NCBI GenBank assembly: GCA_036926295.1
Contig: JAVFKF010000017.1
Location: 7,254,001-7,318,000 of the forward strand
From: Pachydiplax longipennis
Lineage: Eukaryota > Arthropoda > Insecta > Odonata > Libellulidae
Direction: 5' to 3'
DNA: 64,000 nucleotides
Positions 1 through 10,863 of the stretch are shown here, piece by piece (the first letter of the stretch is position 1; each line of letters opens with the position of its first letter). Made by a program: the position numbers and the translations under genes. The notes under the pieces are model-generated. The model did no database searches. It saw only the letters and a list, made by a program, of their open reading frames with translations, and was not told the origin of the DNA.

Positions 1-1600
1 AAATAGCATGTCCTTGCTATAAATACAACCCGGAAGACCAAAATTCTGGGAGGTTTCGATTGCTCACAGAATAATGATGCTAACTTACTACTCACTGTTG
101 ATTGTGTCTATGAATATTCTTCCCGCAACTCTAACTTAAATCTTACTAGATTATCCATGCTTTATTTGCTCAACTAAATAAGATTTATAACTTAGTGACG
201 TCGATAATCGCCCAACAATTTTCTTGCATCGTCTTCTATTTCACTTTTTCTTCCTCTTTCTTGCTCATTACATCAGTTGTTAATCTATTGATAATAGGGC
301 TTGAGAAACTCCTATATGATTTTGACATCATAGTACGATACATAATGAGAAATTGTCACCGTCTCAGGTTTTGTTTTTTACCAACTGTATCTGAATCGAA
401 TAAATCAACATGAAGGAACTTAACCTTGAGAGAGGAACGTGATGAAAAGGTGGACTAAGGTTAAAAGCCTCGCAGTTTAGATGCTGCGGAAGAGATTGCT
501 GGAGAGCAGAGAGAGAATTTCGAAGCATTAAAGCTATTCGTGCGAAGAAGATTACTCGCGAAAGAGTTGTAGGGCATCTTTTCCAGAAGAAAAGTCATTT
601 TCCGGCGTTAAACCAAACATAAAAGAGCGGGTATGTAATATCCTTATTTTCTGAGCTTAAATCTCATATAGAGCAAGTTATTGCGTATCGATATAGCGAG
701 GTTACTAATCCCATTACTACTTTGTTCTCGTAAAAAATGCGACTATACTGTTCGCATTGGTTTGCATTGTAAAATAAGTAAGGGATTGAAAATTATAAGG
801 TTAGTGGTAGTAACGACCTTCCCAATGACTAATTACCTAATTATTTCTGCAACTAAAACCCTTAAATATACTTATTTTTGAATGCAATGAATAGTTTACG
901 CAAATTCTTGGAAATGGTGCTTGATGAAATGTTGGACACGAAATAGCCGAAAGAAATATTAATGGAGCACGTGGAAAATTGAATGAAAACATCAAATTTA
1001 GCAGAATTCGACACGTTTTTTAATTCAAATTTTAATGTTAAATGAAATTTTCTTGATTTTGCATTGAAAAACCAATGCATGGAATTCCATAGGCATCGTC
1101 TCCATGTTAAAACATTTAAATAAATTCACAGTGGGTATTATCGCCTCATGATGTGAGGATTTAATTTATCTCTGAATGAGGATTTCATAGTATAAATATT
1201 AAATAAAGGCGTAGTATCTTATGGATATGAAAAATATTTAGAGTAAAGCTGCATGTTTTGAGAGTTTATACCGAACTGCACATATTGTGGAAGATCTAAA
1301 GTAGGAATAGGGGTATTTTTATCAACTTTTGTCTCTTTTGTCGCTTATCAATATGCATTTTAAGAGTTTTAGACCATAAAATTTCCATTTCGCTTTGCCG
1401 TTATTTTGATTCCTCTATGACAAGCACATTAGCAATTGCAATATTGGCATCTTCAAAAATAACCATTAAGATCATCTTCCGAAAGGCATCATTGTTTTTC
1501 ATGCGTTTCTCTTGAAAGGTTGGTTTTGCAAAATACAATAATTAGATCGTGGTAAACAAAGAAGTGTGCTTAGACCAGTTCCCAAAGATCCACACGGACC
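1..1600. other. A/T-rich DNA, no gene recognised
   Basis: Short open frames only, none with a recognisable motif, low complexity or strong splice context. I see no repeat family member, RNA gene or transposon end here. It reads as ordinary intergenic or intronic sequence. Confidence 0.6.
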
Positions 1601-1916
1601 TAGAGCTCCTCAGGTTACCGACCCATGGCGTATAAGCAGGGAATCAAGGAGAAAAGGGTTGAGAAAGGAGAGGAAAATGCAGGAAAGAGCCGGGATGAGG
1701 AGAGGGCTGCAGAGCTCCCTGTAAAAGCATTTTTCTTCCGGTCCCCGGAGGTGAGTCGTGAATAGCCCTTTCCCAGGCGGACATGAGCCACGGAGACGAA
1801 AAAAATGAGTTCACGTAGAAGGAGATAAGCAAAGAGAGAGAGTATGTGTGTGGCGAGACCTTCGGAGAATGAGAGCAAAGAGAAGGGGAAGAAGGCAACG
1901 CTGCCACCTACGATAG
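1600..1916. other. Purine-rich, G+C-richer island with a small open frame and a consensus splice donor
   Basis: The plus strand is strongly purine-rich between about 1629 and 1700. A 46-codon open frame starts at the ATG at 1625 and stops with TAG at 1763-1765; its residues are mostly Lys, Glu, Arg and Ala, as the purine-rich composition dictates. Inside it, at 1748-1756, is GAG|GTGAGT, a perfect match to the metazoan 5' splice-donor consensus, which would end a first exon at 1750. Frames of about 87 codons also exist on the minus strand. Nothing in the peptides is recognised, so this is either a compositional patch or a short 5' exon; I lean to the former. Confidence 0.25.
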
Positions 1917-2057
1917 ATCAATGGACAGGTGATGCTCGTATTATCTGGAGACTTCAACGCCCGAATGGAAAGGCTGCGGTTTAAATGCGAAATTGTTTCG
2001 AGACGTTTATTACCTGGAGACTTCGAAGCCTGGGTTCTTGGAAATGTTCTTCAATAA
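1917..2057 (+). mobile_element. Remnant of a non-LTR retrotransposon (LINE) endonuclease domain
   Basis: A 46-codon frame opens after the TAG at 1914-1916 and ends at the TAA at 2055-2057. It reads VMLVLSGDFNARMERL at its start, with GDFNAR encoded by 1947-1964. Hydrophobic residues followed by GDFNA/R are the signature around the catalytic aspartate and asparagine of the endonuclease/exonuclease/phosphatase domain in the ORF2 protein of many LINE clades. A second, weaker copy (LPGDFEAW) lies in the same frame exactly 69 bases later at 2010-2033, so the core looks duplicated. No reverse transcriptase follows in frame and the flanks carry stops, so the element is dead and badly truncated. The motif match is seen directly; the clade cannot be told. 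A chance match to six specific residues in hydrophobic context is unlikely but not excluded. Confidence 0.4.
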
Positions 2058-3971
2058 GTTGCGGATTCTTTGAATACTTTAAAATTCATGGACCACCCCC
2101 TATTTGTGGGAATAAATTGATGGTATAAATAACTCGTAAAAGCGTAAAGCTTTTCATTTTCGTAGAATTTTCTACGAAGATTGTAACTTTAAATTCGATT
2201 ACTTTAATGATAATACCGCCCATTTTTTATCTAAAGGGGTTACACGAATTTGACGCTGATTAAGTAGTTTTTCTCGTCATCGGTTTTCCCTTTGTAATAC
2301 TGCTAAACGACAGTTGGAATTCGATAGATCGTTTAAATTTAAAAGTACCATTCCGAGTAAATGGAATTCATGGTAAGTTGCCACTGATATAAATTTCGTT
2401 GCATATGAAAACAGGTAACAGAGATATTTTTCCATTTAAGCAACAGTTCTTTTATCAGCGAAAATTTTCAAACGAGGATCAAAGATTTTTATTTAGGAAA
2501 TATCTCTTCTTACTCGTAAAGGTGGTTTCATTGATTGATTTATCTTAGCTGTGATTTTTTTGGTTGATTAATATTCTACTTAGTACTTTTTTGGTATAAG
2601 TCCTCTTTCCTATTAAAGGTTATCATTTTACAACTTTAAGCGTCTTTATCAACAATAGCGTCAAATAATGTCGTTTTTACTGCTATGTCTATAACAATTT
2701 AAAAAACTTAATCGTTGTGAAGAAAATGAGTTTATACATTCAAGACTTAATGGGTGATTAAAATACTGATCCTTTCCAGAAACAAAAACCAAGGGTTGAC
2801 CAGGTGTTTTATTTGCACTGGGAGTGGAATACTTCTCCAGGACCGAGACTGGATTAAACCTTCAGAGGGTGGTAGACCTGGGATACGGAAAATCGTCTAG
2901 CTCTTGCTAGCGAACCTCTTCCTTCATCGACTCTTTCTCCCTCATCCCATTTCGCCACCCCCAGGTCAAACTGCGTCTTCTTCTTCTCGCCGTTAACACA
3001 CTCACTTGCAAACCTCCTCACAGCGCCTCGGGCACATTTTACTTACCGGGTTAATGCCCCTCCTTGTCGCCGACTAAAGCAAACCGCGACTCTCTTATAA
3101 TATCCTTGCTAAAAAAAAGCTCTGGAATTTCGCCGTCTGCCTACCCGGGGCGCGTTTTTTGCTCCATACTGACAATAAAGAGGGGATTACTGCATTAGTC
3201 TCTTTGGCCAGAGCCGCGCTGGTAAACAGGACGGTCCCTTTAAGCGAATAATCACCACGCAACGCTAGGCTTTTGCTTATCAGTTCTTCTCTTGATACAC
3301 TTCGTTTGCTTAATAGTCTGTTGCTTGTGGTTTTACCTTGCAGTTGCGTATCCTATGTTTATTACTCAAACAGTTATAGTTCCAAACTTTATAACAGACG
3401 TTGCCAATTTGCGGTTCACATGTGTCTCTTCAGTGAAGTACTACTTTTTTCCTTCAACATAAACTGATACATTTTCTCAAGAGTTCTAGCTTTTTTCTGA
3501 AAGGACCTTAAATGATACGTAGAGTATACGAGATATCTATTTTTAAAGAATCTGGATCTATGAAGACTGTAAATACTGAAGGTTAAGAATCTCTAAAGAT
3601 TAAAAACTTATATTAGATCATTATTATTTAGAATTATTATGGGTTTAGAATTTGCAAGCTTAAATTTTAGCATGTGTTAAACGGTTCCTTGTTCCGGAAG
3701 AATCTTAGGCCTGCAATTCAAATTCAATTCAAGTCAAATCATGTTTTTGATAGTAATCAAATGAATTTCAATAACAGTGGGATGGTAATATTTGATAATA
3801 GATTTTTTACGGGGGACATTAAGGTAATATAATATTGTATCCTTGTTATAAAGGATATATTATAGAGGATATAAAAATCTCATACAAAAATTATGACAGA
3901 AAGGGATTCACAAAGAAAGTACATAAAGCTTTTAAAAAGCGAATGAAAATTAAACAATCATATATTATTAA
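2058..3971. other. No gene recognised; G+C-rich island at about 2900-3260
   Basis: 2058-2900 is A/T-rich with no recognisable content. About 2900-3260 is clearly richer in G+C and CpG, with CCCGGGGCGCG near 3144-3154, but has no long open frame, so a regulatory island or decayed repeat is more likely than an exon. 3290-3971 is A/T-rich again, with AATTC/AAATC-type low-complexity sequence near 3715-3740. Confidence 0.5.
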
Positions 3972-4080
3972 TTTATAAGTGCTTCGACAGCTGAGTTCAT
4001 CACGCACATGAGTCTCGAACGGGGATCGAACACAAGACCGCTTATACTAAAGACGAACACGTCATCCCTAAGAATAACTT
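3972..4080 (-). mobile_element. tRNA-derived SINE, copy 1 (minus strand)
   Basis: Read on the minus strand, it has a decayed A-box region (about 4061-4078), then GTGTTCGTCTTTAGT (4046-4060), a B-box-like GTTCGATCCCC (4021-4031), and the body GATGAACTCAGCTGTCGAAG (3982-4001). The body is nearly identical to the copy at 61581-61600 and very similar to the one at 14020-14039. The order of internal RNA polymerase III promoter boxes followed by a shared tRNA-unrelated body is what defines a tRNA-derived SINE. The A box is poor, so this copy is unlikely to be transcribed. No clear target-site duplication was found by eye. Confidence 0.72.
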
Positions 4081-5394
4081 GTAAAATAATACTGTATTAT
4101 AATTGTGAAAGAAATCCCTAGCGAATTTATGTTTTAGATAAGGTTACACATCTCGAATCAGCGGTTTGCGGGTAGAATGCTACCAGGCGCAGTCTGAGCC
4201 TGAATGTCTTTCCTTGTAAGAATGAATTTATGATTGATTGCCTGACCGATAAATTTGAACTTCGTAAATCTTTTTCATTCATGTTCCTCATTTAAAGAAT
4301 TTTATGAGCTTGATTCTGCATAGCGTTGTAATTGGGAGCGATTTCCGTATATTTTACGTGTGCTGGTTAACATAGGAATTCTGATTAGTGGTCCCGATGA
4401 ATGATTAATCTACTCTTCGGAGAAACTGTTCGCTTAAAACTAGATTCAAAGAAGGCGTTTCATAGGGTAGTTTATCATAGTACTTTCAGCGCTATCATTT
4501 ACGATCAAAATTCTAATTTGCACTTGCAAAATCTCTCTCCATGTTTCTCTCATACGCCGGCTTATACAATATTTTTTAGGCTCTTCAATGAACGAAAAGC
4601 GCAGGAGTTGTTTCGATCGAAAGTGGCCTAGATATGAAAGCGTTTCGTTGTGTTATCTCCCCGTCGCCTGTCAAGGAATTCGATAATTAGATATCTGAGG
4701 TCTGAATACCACCACACGAGATCGTGTCTTGGTATCACATGCATGTTTTTTAACTTCTATAACATGATTAATGTCTTCAAATCAGAAATGATTCCGAATG
4801 AAAAGAGATATGCATACTTTTAATCCGCAATTGATTTCACAATAATCGCCGCTGACCAAAATGAGAATGCTGGGTGTCGAATTCAGTATTTGCGAGGAAA
4901 AAATCGGTGCGGTTTTCAGTCATACTCTGTGATGGGATAATTTTTTGTGGTTATTTTTTTACAATGAGGTACTAAAATGAGATAATAAAAAGAATTTTTC
5001 TCCAGATTTTATCGGTTTATATTGCCAACGGTAACCTCAACATTGAGAAATACTGAATTAACTTCGCTAAGGAAAAAGAGTTCTCTTCATTGACTGCTTT
5101 ACTTCTCATATAAATATTCCTACATTTTGCAACTTTGTAAATATATATAGACGAAATATATTATTTTTATGAGGCTATTTTTGAATGCATGTAATTGTTT
5201 GCTGATGAAGCCAGATGAGTGATCAGGGAAATAGATGCTAGAACTAGTCAATTCAAGAATCGTTTTTTCCACCAAGAAGAAAAGAAACGTCGAAGCTTGC
5301 TTGCAGGGTACATATGTAGATGTAAGAGTAACAAATGGAAGGAGTCAATGCATACTCGTGTGCTGTTTTATTCCATGTGCCTTACACTGCGTTT
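4081..5394. other. A/T-rich DNA, no gene recognised except a weak RT-like peptide
   Basis: The only item of note is the open frame at 4401-4631, listed separately. A small stem GGTAG-AATG-CTACC near 4168-4182 recalls a tRNA D-arm but has no B box at the right distance. The rest shows nothing recognisable. Confidence 0.5.
4401..4631 (+). pseudogene. Open frame with a weak reverse-transcriptase-like motif
   Basis: This 76-codon frame starts with ATG. Residues 14-29 (bases 4440-4487) read LDSKKAFHRVVYHSTF. LINE reverse transcriptases carry a conserved block of the form LDxxKAFDxVxHxxL, in which the aspartate after KAF is usual; here it is His, so a catalytically important position would be lost. 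The rest of the frame shows no RT block and no FADD/YADD box follows. It could be a small eroded piece of a LINE or a chance resemblance, and I favour neither strongly. It is about 2.5 kb from the endonuclease remnant at 1917-2057, too far to be the same undisturbed element. Confidence 0.2.
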
Positions 5395-5745
5395 AAGATC
5401 TAATGATGGTTGCCCATAGAGCTAAAGAGGAAGGAGTTGGATGATCTATGTCTCCGTAAGCGCTCGCATCCTCTCATTCCTTTCAAATGCTGAGGATAGC
5501 GCAACAACTCTATACATAGTCCTCTCGACGACAATGTGGCGAAGGAAAGAAGAATTAGGCGAGAACGTTGTCCGCGAAACAGAGTCAAGAGCAATCTGTA
5601 CCGCACTTGCGTAATTCTTCTGGCCTCGTGTAACCTTCGAACCGCGACGGGAATGTCGTGCCTCACACGCACACGCATTCCCTCTTTCGAGATATTTTTT
5701 TCTGGCATTCGGCGCCAGAATAGAAATTAAACGTTGCAGATACAA
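5395..5745. other. CpG-rich island with overlapping open frames on both strands
   Basis: This is one of the more CpG-rich patches. It holds three overlapping open frames of 64-102 codons (5536-5730 plus; 5400-5708 and 5446-5745 minus). All three peptides are rich in Arg and Ser, as expected from CpG-rich sequence read in any frame, and none shows a known motif. Frames open on both strands at once argue against a real exon. A CpG-rich regulatory patch or an old repeat is equally possible. Confidence 0.35.
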
Positions 5746-8364
5746 TTTCGTTTGGGTGCTCCCCTTATAATCTTGGCTGCAACATGATGCAAGTTCTATT
5801 CTTTAAACAGCTAGTAACGCATCTCATGGGCCATAGAGCACGACTCGAGAACGAATTTTTTTACCTCAGTACATGACTGCACCGACGACGAGGGGCGTAT
5901 GTTATAAATTAGTGGAAACAGCAGATACTATTCTTGAAGATGCATCTGTTTGCAATGCAGGAAGTTGTTTACAGAAGACAACACACTCGACTTTGATTTC
6001 CGTCACTCTTCGTGTAGCATTCGTATATGATTGAGGAGAATTTTTTTTGTTGGCTTATGAACGAGATTGCTTCCTCATGATTTTGCTTTCGTAGTCATTT
6101 TCAGATTTGGAGTTTCAACGCAAAATTTTTCTTCGAATCTTGAAAAATTGATACTTATGCTTGTAGCCAATGAAGCATTTTCTAATTTTTAAAATAAACT
6201 TTTTCTTAGGAGGCCGATGATTGATATAAGTTCAAAACTAAATATAAGTGCATCTTTATCATAAATAATCTACCAGGAAATGAAAATTTAAGGTGAAAAA
6301 TGTCGAGTTTACTTGGTTGATAAGGAATATTAGTTCAAGATGTAGATGAAGATATTTAGGGATGAATAATTAAAAATTTAGAGCAGTGCTTCTTAAATGT
6401 TTTCCAATGGTCACAGACATTATGACGTAAAACTGGTTTACTTAACAGTAGGTTTGTCAGTTTTACTCAAAATTATAACCAATAAAGACAAAGAAAGCAT
6501 CCCTAAATACTGTATCAAAAATTTTGATGACTTTATTTCCTTTTCGACCTTTTGCATTGTCACTTAATATTTCAATAAAGATGAACACTTAGAAATTATG
6601 CGATACAACTTTTCTTGGGTAACACATGATGTGAAGCTTAGAGTATTAATTATTTACTTGGATTATCGATCGATAATAATCGATTAGATATTTGCCTCCT
6701 GTAACGGAATTACAGTAGAATCTTTGCTTTTAAAAAAATTGAATAAAAAATTTTAAGATCTTAGATTCCTTAGAGAACAATGCTATTTCATCGGAAGAAT
6801 AAAAATTAGGCGTGTGTAAACGTCCAAGATATGTTTTATCAGCTTTTGTCTCTCGAAAAGTATTCCTGGAAACTGAATTACTAGGAGCAGCCTGCTACTA
6901 AGGAAGTATCTAGCTCGTTTTATGAGTCGACAGTTTTAAGTATCGAACAAAACCGGCTCCCACACTTTTTATCCCAAGAAATTAGAGCAGTCGACACGTT
7001 TTAAAAATATGGATTTCATTTGATGAAAAAGTACTCTTTTTAGCGCCTTTGGTATCAAACGCTTCTGGCGTAAAAGCCACAGAGAGTGGGTTTTCTGTCA
7101 GAAATGGGTCACTTGACGAGGCATAAAAAACGATACGTGTTGTTTATGCGCCAGACGCCGTGCTTTCAGCCGGAAAAAGCGTTTTCCACTTGGAATGATT
7201 AATGTAATGGTCTCAGCTCTTTTACAGATTGATACCTACTCATGAAGCGTAATTGTTCAAGACGGGTGGAATTATGGTGACGCTTGTACGCTCATTCAAT
7301 CCCATTTGAGAGTAAAAGACAAAGACCATTCGCTACTTTTTTATTCACAAGAATTTCGTACGCTCTGCTGTTTTTCCCTCCAGTTCATCGAATCTCAATT
7401 TTGGTTTTTGTATTTAAAATTACTCTTATAATTCTATTTACCTATAACTCTTTAAACTTTTACTGATAGTGATACAGAAATTAATTTCAGCAGAATGAGG
7501 CAATTAAACAAACTCATTTGAAGTTTTTTTATGAGTATTTCTATCGTGAAAAATCTAGTCGTTACAGCTGTTTCAGAAATGAATATAAAATACATAATGC
7601 ATTTATTCATGTCTTCTTCCCTTATTCAACGAAGAAGTCTTTACATTTTGCTTATTTATTTCTCATCGTTTTCACACAAAATGGGATTTTTATATTTGCA
7701 CGTTAATAAAATCGCTTTTAAATAATCTAAAGGTAATCGTTGAAAAGTTATAAATATTCAATTTATAACTATGTTAAATGAGAAAATAATATTCTTATGA
7801 TTAAATATGCTCCGATTTTGTAAAGCCGTTGATTATTATCGATAAATCCATAAGATAAATAAGTTAATCGCCGTTATTCCATTCCTTCACTGGTTCGCAA
7901 TCATTCCTGATTTAAATATTTTACATACAAATATAAATTTCCTAAAAGATAATGGAGAGCGATATATTTGATTGTTCATGAAGTAATACAAAGGTTCCGG
8001 CTTGTGGTTATCTATAAAAAATTATGTCTCTAGATAATTGTTTCAATATTCCAATCGAAAGAATCGAACGACGTTCAGCAGATTTCACAAAATGTCGTTC
8101 AATTAAGTGGACGGCGAGTGTTTCGAGTCAAGCTATCATGTGTATGTAGGACTAAATGAGGTCGAATTAGCTTGATTTCTCGTTTGTTTTTTGATTTGCA
8201 GGTGATGATTATTTTCTCTATCCAAGAGACAAAACCTCGAAACGTGATCGTGAAAGTTTACCGCAGAGAATAAGTTAAAATCAGACCTTAGTATTTTTTT
8301 ATTTCTCAGCACAGGAATAAAACAAAAGCCACCCGTCGTCACATTTATCTTAAGACGTTTCTCT
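5746..8364. other. A/T-rich DNA, no gene recognised
   Basis: No motif-bearing frame or RNA gene was found. The only structured site is the palindrome pair at 6662-6686. Around 7060-7190 there is a mildly G+C-richer stretch with CTGGCG and CGCCAG words in opposite orientation (near 7065 and 7150), too short to assign. Confidence 0.5.
6662..6686. repeat. Two abutting perfect palindromes built on ATCGAT
   Basis: ATTATCGATCGATAAT (6662-6677) is a perfect 16-bp palindrome. It overlaps by one base a perfect 10-bp palindrome TAATCGATTA (6677-6686). TATCGATA-like words resemble the insect DREF/BEAF site and TAATnnnATTA-like words resemble dimeric homeodomain sites. That regulatory reading is inference; the palindromes are seen directly. 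Confidence 0.5.
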
Positions 8365-8372
8365 GAAGAGAA

Positions 8373-8384
8373 AGAGAGAGAGAG
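8373..8384 (+). repeat. (AG)6 microsatellite
   Basis: A run of AG dinucleotides embedded in a longer purine-rich stretch at about 8365-8397. Confidence 0.85.
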
Positions 8385-8429
8385 TGAGGAGAAAGACTTG
8401 CTTATGTTCCGTGTATTATTTAATCCCTC

Positions 8430-8720
8430 CACTCATAGCGTAGATTGACGGGACAGCTGGGGCAAATAGTCCATGTTAGAGTTTCCGGGGTGTCCGATGA
8501 GTCACGGCGTTGGAAGCAGAATGCAATCCGGACCGAGAAGACAGATGACACCCGAAGGGAATTCGAAAAAAGAAATCGCGAAAGAAGCGTATGCGCCTTA
8601 AATGCCCCGCAGTGGGGAGGGGATAGAGCGGTCCCTTGAGGCACACCATCTCTTGATGAATTGCGATTTGATGGCCGCCATCTTCTTGGTCGGGGCCGTT
8701 AACTGACCCATTCCTTAACA
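8430..8720. other. G+C-rich island, open on both strands, no recognised product
   Basis: This stretch contains a 64-codon plus frame (8445-8639, no ATG start) rich in Arg, Glu and Lys, and two minus frames (8420-8644 and 8476-8721). None carries a motif I know. As in the other islands, openness on both strands suggests composition rather than coding. Confidence 0.3.
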
Positions 8721-10780
8721 TTTAATCCCATCAACCCCTTTGCAGTGTGACTGAGAAACAGATTTGTCTTCCCTTCCCGAACGAAAGATCACGGTTTCTT
8801 GAGCGCAAGTAATATCTCTCTAAGACGTCGGAACACTGAATACGATCGCTTGGAATACCTTTATAGGAAAATTCAATTGTCATCCGAACTGAAAAAAATA
8901 CATGCTAACAATTTCCGCAAATTTCACTATGGGAAAGATATCAATCAATCTTTTATGCGCTTTCTGGATATTGTAGAATATTATAGAATAACCTCTTGTT
9001 TCTATGTAAGCTCTTGATGACCTATTCCTTATCTGTATCCTAGATATGTACATTTTTTATCATTAAGAATTATTTTTACAAAATGGAACCTAAATTATAA
9101 ATTGATATTCGAAAGAATCAAACTTGCATTTCATACGAAAATAAGAGATAAGGCTACGTGTAGCTAGAAAGACCGATGCAGTATTAATGTTTGTACGAAA
9201 AATATGAAATATTGTGTTATCTAGTAGTTAAAGACAGTTGCTCTTACTGAATGTCCAATGTCATTGTAGCTAAGTAAATTTCAAAATATTAAGATTTATA
9301 ATTAGCGAAACTTTCGTGATTTGTTTAATATGCAATTACTTTTAGTGCAAAAGATCTTTATTTTTCACTCTTCCATCAGGTTATATCTCCGTGTGCCTTT
9401 CAATGTCTCCCTCAATAAGTGTGCCCTCAATAACAGCTCCCAATATTCCACATTGCAAACAAGGTGAAAATTTAGATTGGATGAGACCCAAGATAATGGG
9501 AAGGACGCTTAGGAAAATCCTTCACTATACCTTCCAAGGTTTAGACCTTCGTCTCAGCGAGTTTCTTCAAGTTAACTACGAAGACAAGGGTGTACAGCAA
9601 GGAAGTAAGATGCCCCTCCTTACATAGGATTGCTTCAATGGAAAAGTGGTTCACGATCAACTTGTTATCTTCAGCACTATTCGGTAAGTCAATATAACCA
9701 TTTTCCTATGCAATATGACCCGAGCAGGGAACACGAAACAGATTTCGAGCTCTCTAAAAATCGAAATTTCCTTACTTCTCAACTTTAAAAAATAAAATAT
9801 AGCCTTAAGTTTTTTTTTTACTTCCGTACATTTTTTGATCGACCGCCCGAATATAGTCTGCAGAAAAGTAGGTTTTTGGCGATATTTAATTGTTGTCATA
9901 ATGCTTAGCACATAATGTACACCATCGGGAGAGCTCTATCTTTTTTCATAAGACCTAATTTCGCATTGTTTCTCCAAAAAAGGAGAATTTTATTATCTTA
10001 TCCGTATGAACTATTGCTTTAGTTAAAATCTGTACTAAAGTTCCCTTCTTATCCCTATCTACGCATTCAATTGCCATTACACCGAGAGATAAAGTAAGGT
10101 AAGAATTTAACAAAGAGAGAAATGATCGTTTAAATTAACGCTTCATTATTTGTTGTGAATAATCGAAAACTTGCGAAGATATAGCTGTAAAATAATTACA
10201 GAATACTTTATTGATTTTCTCAACATTTCCGGCATATCCTTACTTATTTCACTTGCAAACGCATATTTATCATCTTCATTTCACTCGTGTATGACAGCTC
10301 ACATGAAATAGCTAAGCGATTCACAGCAAGATGCCGAAGACTTTCATATGCTCAGTCCATGAACGTTGTCTCCTTAACGCATCAGCAGATCGTCAAATTC
10401 GTTTCCCTCCCAAGTGATTTAGTCCGTGCTTGGAGATCTAACTTGAGACGGAGGTGTCACAGTCACGTTTGAGTCGAGTCGTACTTCAATTGACTCCTCC
10501 TTTCCGACCTATTATTCCATTCGTATGACGCCGAATACTTCCATCCATTGAGATGTCCGCTGAGGATGCTGGCAGCCGTTTCTAAGGGCTCTTTGGATAT
10601 CTAAAGGATATGCGAGGTCCTATTGGTTTTGACAGTATTTTTAAATTTTATGCTTTGAGGGTAAACCATTATGCACATTTACATTTAAATATTGCCAGCC
10701 AATAATGGCGTGTGGCAGGTGTATCAACACCAATATTCTCATCCAACTCTAATCTATCAGCTTCTCTTCATAGTTGCCAA
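8721..10780. other. No gene recognised
   Basis: A 78-codon plus frame at 9391-9627 is followed by a good donor-like GGTAAGTC at 9681-9688, but the frame stops before it, so the two do not form one exon. Nothing else is recognisable. Confidence 0.5.
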
Positions 10781-10863
10781 TTTAGCGATATTTTTCCTAG
10801 GTTTAGCGACTTTTTTCTTCCTTGAGCGACATTTTTTTCTGTTTTAGCTACTTTTTTTCCTTC
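10781..10863. repeat. Degenerate tandem array, 20-21-bp unit, four copies
   Basis: Units begin at 10781, 10802, 10822 and 10843 (spacings 21, 20, 21). Each is close to TTTAGCGACTTTTTTCTTCC: a TTTAGCGAC-like head and a T-rich tail. An isolated further head, TTTAGCGAC, occurs at 11070-11078. The changes in the tails are mostly C/T. It may be an internal minisatellite of an old transposon or a local slippage product. Confidence 0.7.
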
